Below, piece by piece: positions 1 to 6,952 of a stretch of DNA of 13,762 nt. Position 1 is the first letter of the stretch. Each line of letters begins with the position of its first letter. Origin of the DNA: Paludibacter sp. Its GTDB lineage: Bacteria; Bacteroidota; Bacteroidia; Bacteroidales; Paludibacteraceae. The notes beneath the pieces were generated by a model. That model ran no database searches. It worked only from the letters and a program-made list of their open reading frames with translations, and was not told the DNA's origin. The position numbers were made by a program, and so were the translations under genes. Location of the stretch: the NCBI GenBank assembly GCA_030655595.1, contig JAUSNQ010000140.1, positions 1-13,762 of the forward strand, given 5' to 3'.

Positions 1-2
1 AC

Positions 3-611
3 GTCAGGTTTTCCGTAAACTTTGCAAACCGTATGGTTGAAGTTGAAGGGAAAGACGGAGGAAAACCGGTTAAAAGTATGTCGTTTCCATTACAAAAGAA
101 AGTACTCAGATATTATACATTAGATTCTTATCCGACTTCAGAATACATCTATGATTTCAGACATGAATCGCTTGTTTCCGGGATTGATTTACTGTGGTTT
201 GAAGGGGATTATCCTTATTTGAAACAAACATTCGACCTGCCTCGTTCAGTGAGCTTCTTTGCATTGCAAAACGATGAATGGAAACAACTCGCTGTTAAGT
301 CGGATGGTGCATTGAGGTTTTCTGATGTAAATAAGTTTGTTTTTTCACCCGTAAAAACAACTGCAATCAAGATGGTCGTTGACAATAAACCAGGGAAACA
401 TGCCAGGGCTTTTTCAACCTGGTTTACCGAAGAGTCTAGTGCCGGATATTTTTTGCGTTGTCGAAGAGAAAATGGGGAATTACATCTCATGTTAAACGAC
501 ACTTACCTGGATACGGTAAAAGGTAAATGGGAGGCCTCGTCAGTCGGGTTGTGGACTGAAAATCAGAAAGCAGTTTTTAATGGAATGTTATTTTATCAAA
601 TACCTGAATAA
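3..611 (+). CDS. C-terminal part of a secreted beta-sandwich protein, probably the tail of a glycoside hydrolase (5' partial)
   Basis: The frame is open to the window edge (202 residues before the TAA at 609-611). The Met at 33 is therefore probably internal, and no signal peptide is visible. The first ~110 residues look like a discoidin or galactose-binding-like beta-sandwich, including a strand reading FSPVKTTAIKMVV. The same kind of strand closes accessory domains in GH127-, GH2- and GH78-type enzymes. The last ~65 residues (GYFLRCRRENGELHLMLNDT, then VGLWTENQKAVFNGM) resemble a small laminin-G/concanavalin-like fold. No catalytic motif is present in the visible part, so the enzyme class is unknown. 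The next gene, a sulfatase, starts 24 nt after the stop, which suggests a shared transcript and a role in the same glycan pathway. The domain assignment is inferred from pattern resemblance only. Confidence 0.6.
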   Translation, partial: VRFSVNFANRMVEVEGKDGGKPVKSMSFPLQKKVLRYYTLDSYPTSEYIYDFRHESLVSGIDLLWFEGDYPYLKQTFDLPRSVSFFALQNDEWKQLAVKSDGALRFSDVNKFVFSPVKTTAIKMVVDNKPGKHARAFSTWFTEESSAGYFLRCRRENGELHLMLNDTYLDTVKGKWEASSVGLWTENQKAVFNGMLFYQIPE

Positions 612-635
612 ATCATATTTAAAAATATTTTTCAT

Positions 636-2264
636 ATGAATAAAAAAATAATGTATTACGCGCTGAGCGGTTTGACCGCGACAGCTTCGGTTGTGCTTGC
701 TCAGACTGATTTGAAAAAACCTAATTATATTGTCATCTTGGTTGATGACCTGGGTTATACCGATTTCAGTTGTTATGGGGGAGTTATTCCTACACCCAAT
801 ATCGACAAGCTCGCCGAAAGAGGAGTACGTATGTCGCAAATGTACAACGCAGCACGCAGTTGTCCTACCCGTGCGTCATTGCTAACCGGACTCTATCCTC
901 AACAGGCTGGAGTAGGTTATATGACAGGTGAACTGAATGAAAACGCCAGATTTACTGGATCTAAATCTTACCAAGGTCATTTGAACGAAACCTCAGTCAC
1001 TATTGCGGAAGTGATGGCTGAAAACGGATATTTTACTGCCATGGCTGGGAAATGGCATCTGGGGAATCACAAAGATCATACACCCCGTGAAAGAGGTTTT
1101 CATCGCTCATTACACGGTAGAGCTGGTGGTTTTTTCTTCCCCGAAGACCCCAAAGCGATTTTATTTTTAGATGATAAAAGAATTCAAAATGATGATCCAC
1201 GATTGCCACGCAATTGGTATTCGACTGATTTGTGGACCCACATGGGTCTGGAATTTATCAACGAAGCGATTGCCAGCAAGAAGCCTTTCATGCTTTATCT
1301 TGCGCATAATGCACCGCATTTCCCATTACAGGCGCCGGAATCTGAAATCGCTAAATTCAAAGGCAAATTCAGTAAAGGTTGGGATGTATTGAGACAAGAA
1401 ATTTATGAACGACAGTTGAAAATGAATTTGTTCGGAAAACCATATCCGTTGTCAAAGAAGAACCCGTTCATCCCCAATTGGGACGATGTTGATCCTCAGC
1501 AGAAAAAAATCAGCGAGCATACGATGGAAATTTATGCTGCAACAGTCAAAATTATTGATGATAATGTAGGGCGTCTGGTTGATGAGTTGAAGAAAAAAGG
1601 TGTTTTTGACAATACCATCATCATGATATTATCCGATAATGGGGGCAACGCTGAAGGCCGTACTGTTTTTGGCACCTACAATGGAGAGAAGCCTGGTCAG
1701 ATCAATTCTACGGTTTTCGTCGGACAAGCCTGGGCTGAAATGTCAAATACTCCCTTTTATCTATACAAACACCACACCCATGAGGGTGGAATAGCGACTC
1801 CTTGTATAGTTAGTTATCCCAATGGAATCCCGAAACCTATGCATGGGAAAGTTGTGCATGAACCAGGACATTTAATTGATATCATGGCCACTTTAGTAGA
1901 ATCTTCTGGCGCAAAATATCCGGCTAAGTACAACAAAAATACGATTACACCCATGCAGGGAGTCAGCTTGCTGCCTGTGTGGCAAGGTAAAGATATACAA
2001 CGCCAAACCCCAATATTCTGGGAGCATGAAGGCAATGTAGCCCTTCGCAATGGAAAGTGGAAGTTGGTGAAAGAAAAATATGAAGAAACCTATCAATTGT
2101 ATGATATGGAGAACGATCGTACAGAAATGAATGACTTGTCGTTGAAGGAGCCGTTAAAGTTCGCAGAAATGATGCAGCAATTCAATAAAATGTATGACGA
2201 AATTGGGGCAAAACCATTTGAAGTGAAAACATTCAGGTGGTTTGTGCCGGTATTAAAGTATTAA
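636..2264 (+). CDS. Ser-type S1 sulfatase 1 (arylsulfatase-like, SCPTR motif)
   Basis: A 542-residue S1-family (alkaline-phosphatase superfamily) sulfatase, expected to hydrolyse a sulfate ester on a glycan. Residues 1-22 form a type I signal peptide (basic MNKK, hydrophobic core, VLA|QT cleavage), so it is probably periplasmic. The N-terminal metal site is ILVDDLGYTD. The sulfatase signature is SCPTRASLLTGLYP, in which the residue four before the Arg, the formylglycine position, is Ser75; the Cys next to it is one place off. Further core motifs are GKWHLG, the substrate-pocket HNAPHFPL, the C-terminal metal site LSDNGG and HEGGIATP. The arrangement resembles bacterial sulfatases with CCPTRASLLTG, which I associate tentatively with SulfAtlas subfamily S1_4. 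It follows the partial gene by 24 nt and precedes sulfatase 2 by 15 nt, so it is probably co-transcribed. An in-frame ATG at 651 is a possible alternative start but would shorten the basic n-region. Confidence 0.95.
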   Translation: MNKKIMYYALSGLTATASVVLAQTDLKKPNYIVILVDDLGYTDFSCYGGVIPTPNIDKLAERGVRMSQMYNAARSCPTRASLLTGLYPQQAGVGYMTGELNENARFTGSKSYQGHLNETSVTIAEVMAENGYFTAMAGKWHLGNHKDHTPRERGFHRSLHGRAGGFFFPEDPKAILFLDDKRIQNDDPRLPRNWYSTDLWTHMGLEFINEAIASKKPFMLYLAHNAPHFPLQAPESEIAKFKGKFSKGWDVLRQEIYERQLKMNLFGKPYPLSKKNPFIPNWDDVDPQQKKISEHTMEIYAATVKIIDDNVGRLVDELKKKGVFDNTIIMILSDNGGNAEGRTVFGTYNGEKPGQINSTVFVGQAWAEMSNTPFYLYKHHTHEGGIATPCIVSYPNGIPKPMHGKVVHEPGHLIDIMATLVESSGAKYPAKYNKNTITPMQGVSLLPVWQGKDIQRQTPIFWEHEGNVALRNGKWKLVKEKYEETYQLYDMENDRTEMNDLSLKEPLKFAEMMQQFNKMYDEIGAKPFEVKTFRWFVPVLKY

Positions 2265-2279
2265 CAGAATTTGAAGTAT

Positions 2280-3800
2280 ATGATATATAGAAGTATAACT
2301 ATCACCGGAACTGTTCTTGTTTTATCATCATGTGCAGGTTTTGATGATTCCCCTCCCAACATCATTGTTATCCTTGCTGATGACCTCGGTTATGGCGATG
2401 TTAGTGCGCATGGTTTTACAACAATCCATACGCCCAATCTTGATCGATTAGCCAACGCAGGTCTTCGTTTCACGAATGGTTATGCAACATCTGCCACATC
2501 AACGCCGAGTCGGTATGGACTGATGACAGGAATGTATCCCTGGAAAAACAAACACGCTAAAATTCTTCCGGGAGATGCTCCGTTAATAATCAGTACCGAA
2601 CAACACACCTTTCCAAAAATGATGCAGGAAGCAGGTTATGTAACGGCAGCCATCGGGAAATGGCATCTGGGTATAGGTGCAGGTAATGTGAACTGGAATG
2701 AAACGGTGAAACCAAATGCAAATGACATCGGGTTTAATTACTCGAACCTGATTGCAGCTACGAATGATCGGGTTCCAACGGTTTATGTGGAAAATGGCAA
2801 TGTGGTCGGTCTTGATCCGAATGACCCGATTTACGAAAAGAATTTCGATGGAGAACCTACAGCTATAACCCATCCTGAGATGCTCAGGATGCATTGGGCG
2901 CACGGACATAACCAGTCGATTCACAACGGGATTCCCCGCATCGGCTACCAAAAGGGGGGCAAAAGCGCTTTGTGGGTGGATGAAGATATGGCAGATTATT
3001 TCACGGATATCGTGAAAAAATTCATCACTGAAAACAAAAAGAAACCATTCTTCCTATATTATGGTCTTCACCAGCCTCATGTGCCACGTACTCCTCACGG
3101 GAGATTTGTTGGTAGCAGTGGCATGGGACCTCGCGGCGATGCCATCATAGAGGCTGACTGGAGTGTAGGGGAGATTATGGCTCACCTGGAGAAGGAGGGA
3201 TTGCATGAAAACACGCTTGTGGTATTCACAAGTGATAACGGTCCTGTACTCAACGATGGGTATAAGGATCAAGCCAAAGAGCTGGTCGGAGATCACAAGC
3301 CGTCAGGACCACTTCGTGGAGGGAAATATAGTTTGTTCGAGGCAGGAACCCGTGTGCCATTTTTTGTGTATTGGAAAGGAAAGATACAGCCCAAAGTATC
3401 CGATGCGTTGGTTTGTCAGCTTGACCTGATGGCGTCCATAGCTGATTTAATTAAACGCCCGCTGAAGGGAACTTACGACAGTGAAAACCTGTTACCTGTT
3501 TTTCTTGGAAAATCAGATGAAGGAAGAAAAGAACTGATTATTGAAGCAAATGGAAAATTAGCATACCGTGCCGGAAATTGGGCATTTATTCCTCCTTATT
3601 CTGGTCCTGCCACGAACCTGACGGGCAATGAGCTGGGCAATCTGCCGAAGGGTGGATTATTCAACCTGAGTACAGATGTCGGTCAGCAAACCAATGTGGC
3701 CGCAGAAAACAGAGACCGTTTTGAAGCGATGCAATCACGTTTTATAGAAATTACCAAAGGCTATTACAATCCCAATGTGGAGGAAATTGATCTCAAATAG
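2280..3800 (+). CDS. Ser-type S1 sulfatase 2, lipoprotein (STPSR motif)
   Basis: A 506-residue S1 sulfatase. I chose the ATG at 2280 over an in-frame TTG at 2271 because it gives a compact lipoprotein signal, MIYRSITITGTVLVLSSC, with a lipobox ending at Cys18. The mature N-terminus is CAGFDDS. The acidic pair could be a surface-export signal of the Bacteroidota type, but this is only suggestive. Core motifs are ILADDLGYGD (metal site), SATSTPSRYGLMTGMYPW (Ser74 at the formylglycine position), GKWHLG, GLHQPHVP, TSDNGP (second metal site) and GPLRGGKYSLFEAGTRVPF. The STPSRYxLMTGxYPW and RGGKYSLFEAGTR blocks recall sulfatases I associate with subfamily S1_15, which contains galactose/GalNAc-6-sulfatases. 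Substrate is not established by this. The gene starts 15 nt after sulfatase 1 and is followed by a 156-nt gap with a new promoter, so it probably ends the first operon. Confidence 0.94.
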   Translation: MIYRSITITGTVLVLSSCAGFDDSPPNIIVILADDLGYGDVSAHGFTTIHTPNLDRLANAGLRFTNGYATSATSTPSRYGLMTGMYPWKNKHAKILPGDAPLIISTEQHTFPKMMQEAGYVTAAIGKWHLGIGAGNVNWNETVKPNANDIGFNYSNLIAATNDRVPTVYVENGNVVGLDPNDPIYEKNFDGEPTAITHPEMLRMHWAHGHNQSIHNGIPRIGYQKGGKSALWVDEDMADYFTDIVKKFITENKKKPFFLYYGLHQPHVPRTPHGRFVGSSGMGPRGDAIIEADWSVGEIMAHLEKEGLHENTLVVFTSDNGPVLNDGYKDQAKELVGDHKPSGPLRGGKYSLFEAGTRVPFFVYWKGKIQPKVSDALVCQLDLMASIADLIKRPLKGTYDSENLLPVFLGKSDEGRKELIIEANGKLAYRAGNWAFIPPYSGPATNLTGNELGNLPKGGLFNLSTDVGQQTNVAAENRDRFEAMQSRFIEITKGYYNPNVEEIDLK

Positions 3801-3845
3801 GATGTAGTCAAAACATTTGGACATGAATTGTGAACAATAATACTG

Positions 3846-3874
3846 TTTGATCAAATCAAAATTGCTTATTTTTG
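3846..3874 (+). promoter_or_regulatory. Predicted Bacteroidota sigma-ABfr promoter upstream of sulfatase 3
   Basis: The 156-nt gap 3801-3956 contains TTTG at 3846-3849 (-33-like) and TATTTTTG at 3867-3874, an exact match to the TAnnTTTG -7 consensus, separated by 17 nt. Transcription would begin near 3880, leaving a leader of roughly 75 nt before the ATG at 3957. The -33 element is the left half of a 10-bp palindrome, TTTGATCAAA (3846-3855), which could be a protein-binding site. I see no clear terminator for the preceding gene in this gap. Confidence 0.55.
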
Positions 3875-3956
3875 TGGTTTGCTGTTTTGAATATGTATCA
3901 CAAAAATTAAACTGACTGATTTTTCAAACAAAAATGATGACTTAATCAATTTTTAT

Positions 3957-5474
3957 ATGCATTACTTAAAACACTTCAACACAGCATTGCTGATCAGCTC
4001 CTTCAGTGCAAGCCCGTTCTTGTTACAAGCACATCAACCCAAAAAAGAAAAGCCAAAAAACATTCTGTTGATTTTGGTCGACGATTTAAAACCTAATTTA
4101 GGATGTTATGGCGACAAGGTTGCTATTAGTCCGAATATTGACAAACTTGCAGATGCTGGAACTAGATTCAACAAAGCTTATTGCAATCAGGCAGTCAGCA
4201 TGGCCTCACGCTACAATTTACTTACCGGTGCGCGTTCTACCAGTACCGGTTTATACAATTTTGGCTCAGAGTTTCGGGATGTTTACCCCGATGCAGTTAC
4301 CCTACCCCAGTTTTTCATGAAGGCTGGCTACCATGCTGAAGCAATCGGAAAAGTATTCCATATCGGACATGGTAATACGGATGATAAGGCTTCGTGGAGT
4401 ATTCCGCACCATAAAGAAAAAGTGATCGAATATTTATTGCCCAAAAGCACAGGACGACAACTAACTCGCGAAGAGGCATACTTCGAAAATACCAAAATGT
4501 ATTTTCCTGATTTGCCTGCAAATAATAAATTGCCACGTGGTGCAGCATGGGAAGCGCCGGATGTGCTTGATGATGCTTATGGTGATGGTAGAATTGCCAC
4601 GCATGCAATATCGCGTTTTCGAGAATTAAATAAAAGTCCGGAAAAACCTTTCTTTATGGCACTTGGTTTTGCCCGCCCTCATCTTCCTTTTTGTGCGCCA
4701 AAAAAATATTGGGATATGTACAACCCTGCTGAACTGCCTATGCCTGAATATGTGAAGGATGCTGAAAATGCTCCGAAAATGGCCATAAAAAGAGGTGGTG
4801 AGATCGATCAGTTTGAACCGATACCCGCAGGACAATATGTTTTTCCAGATTCGTTGACACGTAAGTTGATTCATGGATATTATGCTTCAATGAGTTATGC
4901 TGATGCTCAGATTGGTCGTGTGATTAATGAATTGAAACGTTTGAATATGCTGGAAAATACAATAATCGTACTTTGGGGTGATCATGGTTGGCACCTGGGC
5001 GATCATGGTTATTGGACAAAACATACGAATTATGAACAGGCGAATATTATTCCGCTGATAATTGTTGCCCCGGGCGTTAGTAACGCAGGTACTTCAAGCG
5101 ATCAGTTGGTCGAAACTGTGGACATATATCCTACCTTGACTGAATTGGCCGGGTTAGGAAAACCCGTTGCTCCACAACCTATTGATGGTTTAAGCATGGT
5201 GTCGGTTTTGAAAAATACTGAAAAAAGAATCAGGGATCATGCGTATCATGCTTTTCCCCGTGGAAAATATTTAGGTCGCGCTATCCGAACAGATAGGTAT
5301 CGACTTGTTGAATGGAAAAACTGGGATAATCCTTCAGATGCAGCATATGAGTTATATGACTACAAGCTGGACCCGCTCGAAACAAAAAATATAGCAGCAG
5401 AACAGCTAAAGGTCGTAGCGGAAATGAAAAAAATATTAGCGAAGCATCCCAATGCAAAAAAACTTTCGAGATAA
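3957..5474 (+). CDS. Ser-type S1 sulfatase 3 (iduronate-2-sulfatase-like, SMASR motif)
   Basis: A 505-residue periplasmic S1 sulfatase with a signal peptide (hydrophobic core ALLISSFSASPFLL, cleavage near LQA|HQ). The fold landmarks follow iduronate-2-sulfatase closely: ILVDDLKPNLGCYGD with the two metal Asp, SPNIDKLADAG, GKVFHIG, GFARPHLPF, and WGDHGWHLGDHGYWTKHTNYE with the second Asp-His metal pair. The signature is SMASRYNLLTGARSTSTGLY. Ser81 occupies the formylglycine position and the usual Pro two residues later is Ala. The S/C-x-A-x-R variant is known to be accepted by anSME-type maturases. Likeness to the iduronate-2-sulfatase group suggests a sulfate on an equatorial or axial ring carbon of a uronate or related sugar, but I would not name the substrate. 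It is the first gene after the promoter at 3846-3874 and is followed by sulfatase 4 after 24 nt. Confidence 0.95.
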   Translation: MHYLKHFNTALLISSFSASPFLLQAHQPKKEKPKNILLILVDDLKPNLGCYGDKVAISPNIDKLADAGTRFNKAYCNQAVSMASRYNLLTGARSTSTGLYNFGSEFRDVYPDAVTLPQFFMKAGYHAEAIGKVFHIGHGNTDDKASWSIPHHKEKVIEYLLPKSTGRQLTREEAYFENTKMYFPDLPANNKLPRGAAWEAPDVLDDAYGDGRIATHAISRFRELNKSPEKPFFMALGFARPHLPFCAPKKYWDMYNPAELPMPEYVKDAENAPKMAIKRGGEIDQFEPIPAGQYVFPDSLTRKLIHGYYASMSYADAQIGRVINELKRLNMLENTIIVLWGDHGWHLGDHGYWTKHTNYEQANIIPLIIVAPGVSNAGTSSDQLVETVDIYPTLTELAGLGKPVAPQPIDGLSMVSVLKNTEKRIRDHAYHAFPRGKYLGRAIRTDRYRLVEWKNWDNPSDAAYELYDYKLDPLETKNIAAEQLKVVAEMKKILAKHPNAKKLSR

Positions 5475-5498
5475 AATTGCAAAAACAAATTGAAATTT

Positions 5499-6866
5499 AT
5501 GAATAATAAATTAAAAACATGCTCTGTTGGATTATTCTCAGGACTTGCATTCGGATTAAATGCGCAGCAGGATACAAGGCCGAATATTGTAGTCATCATT
5601 GCTGACGATCTAGGAACAAATGAATTGAGTTGTTATGGTGGAAAGAATCTCCAGACTCCAAATATTGACAGGATTGCCAAAGAAGGTATTCTGTTTACGA
5701 ACAATTATGCTTCTGCTTCGATGAGCGTTCCAATCCGGGCATCGTTATATACAGGATTGTATCCGGCAAGACATGGTTCGTTCCAGAATCACAAAGAATC
5801 ATATGCTGATATCAAAAGTGTTACACATTATCTGCCTGAAGCTGGATATAGGGTGGGAAGGACGGGTAAGCAACACTCAAAACCTCTTTCAGTATATAAC
5901 TTTGAAGAAGTTCCTGGTTTTGAAATCAATTGTGTTGCACCTACAGCTCATTTCGATACCAAAGGGATAGAGGATTTTATGACCAGGGATAATGAACCCT
6001 TCTGCCTTTATGTTTGCAGTACCCATCCGCATACGCCGTGGACTTGGGGAAATCAAGACGAATTTGATGAAAGCAAACTGATACTTCCTCCCAATAGTGT
6101 AGACAATCAAGAAACACGAACCATATTTAAACAGTATCTCGCAGAAATCAGGGCGTTGGACATTGAAGTTGGTGCTGTGTTGGAATCGCTTGAAAAAACA
6201 GGAAAACTAGATAATACATTGGTGTTATTTCTTGGAGAACAAGGTCCTCAAATGCCTTTTGGGAAATGGACCTGTTATCGGTACGGTCAGCATAGTGCTT
6301 TTATAGCCAGATTTCCGTCCGCAATAAAGGCGAATACCACCAGCGATGCCATCGTGCAATATGAAGATATATTGCCAACAATGATTGATTTCGCAGGTGG
6401 TAATCCAGTCGATGATCTGGATGGGAAAAGTTTTTTAAAAGTGTTAACCGGGAAACAAAAAGAACATCGAAACTGGTCATACGGCATTCACAACAACATT
6501 CCCGAAGGAACCGCTTACCCGATCAGGAGTATTCAGGATAAACGATATAAGTTAATAGTAAATCTCACTCCGGAGGTTGAATATTTTGAAAAGCACCTGA
6601 TGAATGTAAAAAATCGTAAACAGGTGTGGGCAAGTTGGATGGAAAGTGCTGCAACAGATGAGCAGGCGAAACTTTTGACAGACAGATATGTTAAGCGGCC
6701 TGCTTTTGAGTTTTATGATTTGCAGAATGACCCGTGGGAGCTGAACAATCTTGCCGGTCATAATCAATATGCCAAAAGAATTTCAGGGATGAAGCGAGAA
6801 CTCCAGAAATGGATGAAACAACAAGGAGATACAGGCAAAGAGATGGATAAAAATTTTCAACGATGA
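5499..6866 (+). CDS. Ser-type S1 sulfatase 4 (sulfamidase-like, SVPIR motif)
   Basis: A 455-residue periplasmic sulfatase. The ATG at 5499 is preferred to an in-frame TTG at 5490 because it begins a standard signal peptide (MNNKLKTC, then GLFSGLAFGLNA|QQ). Motifs are VIIADDLGTNELSCYGG (N-terminal metal site), SASMSVPIRASLYTGLYP with Ser76 at the formylglycine position, GRTGKQHSKP in place of GKWHxG, and THPHTPW. The short length and the GKxH-x-x-P pattern recall the N-sulfoglucosamine sulfohydrolase (sulfamidase)-like branch. The second metal motif, normally S/T-D-N/H-G, reads LGEQGPQMPFGKWT: Glu and Gln replace the Asp and Asn/His. I believe related bacterial proteins share this, so it need not mean inactivity, but it is the weakest point of the catalytic assignment. 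It lies 24 nt after sulfatase 3 and 86 nt before the GH-epimerase gene, so it is probably in the same transcript. Confidence 0.92.
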   Translation: MNNKLKTCSVGLFSGLAFGLNAQQDTRPNIVVIIADDLGTNELSCYGGKNLQTPNIDRIAKEGILFTNNYASASMSVPIRASLYTGLYPARHGSFQNHKESYADIKSVTHYLPEAGYRVGRTGKQHSKPLSVYNFEEVPGFEINCVAPTAHFDTKGIEDFMTRDNEPFCLYVCSTHPHTPWTWGNQDEFDESKLILPPNSVDNQETRTIFKQYLAEIRALDIEVGAVLESLEKTGKLDNTLVLFLGEQGPQMPFGKWTCYRYGQHSAFIARFPSAIKANTTSDAIVQYEDILPTMIDFAGGNPVDDLDGKSFLKVLTGKQKEHRNWSYGIHNNIPEGTAYPIRSIQDKRYKLIVNLTPEVEYFEKHLMNVKNRKQVWASWMESAATDEQAKLLTDRYVKRPAFEFYDLQNDPWELNNLAGHNQYAKRISGMKRELQKWMKQQGDTGKEMDKNFQR

Positions 6867-6952
6867 TATTTGATTTATAACAAGTATATTTACATTCTAA
6901 TTATTTACAAAAAATGACAATATCAATCATTATTAACATTAAATACAATATT

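Noticed and set aside
33..35. ATG at 33 as the start of the first gene
   Set aside because: The frame is open to the window edge and the sequence after the Met has no signal peptide; it reads as the interior of a beta-sandwich domain.
2271..2279. TTG start for sulfatase 2, and likewise TTG at 5490 for sulfatase 4
   Set aside because: ATG codons three residues downstream give normal signal peptides; the TTG codons add nothing.
2583..2951. 122-residue antisense frame inside sulfatase 2
   Set aside because: Shadow of a clear sulfatase coding frame; composition rich in Arg, His and Ile without domain features.
6867..6952. Possible promoter in the 86-nt gap before the GH-epimerase gene
   Set aside because: Only a partial match (TATATTTA) to the -7 element and no -33 partner; co-transcription with sulfatase 4 is simpler.
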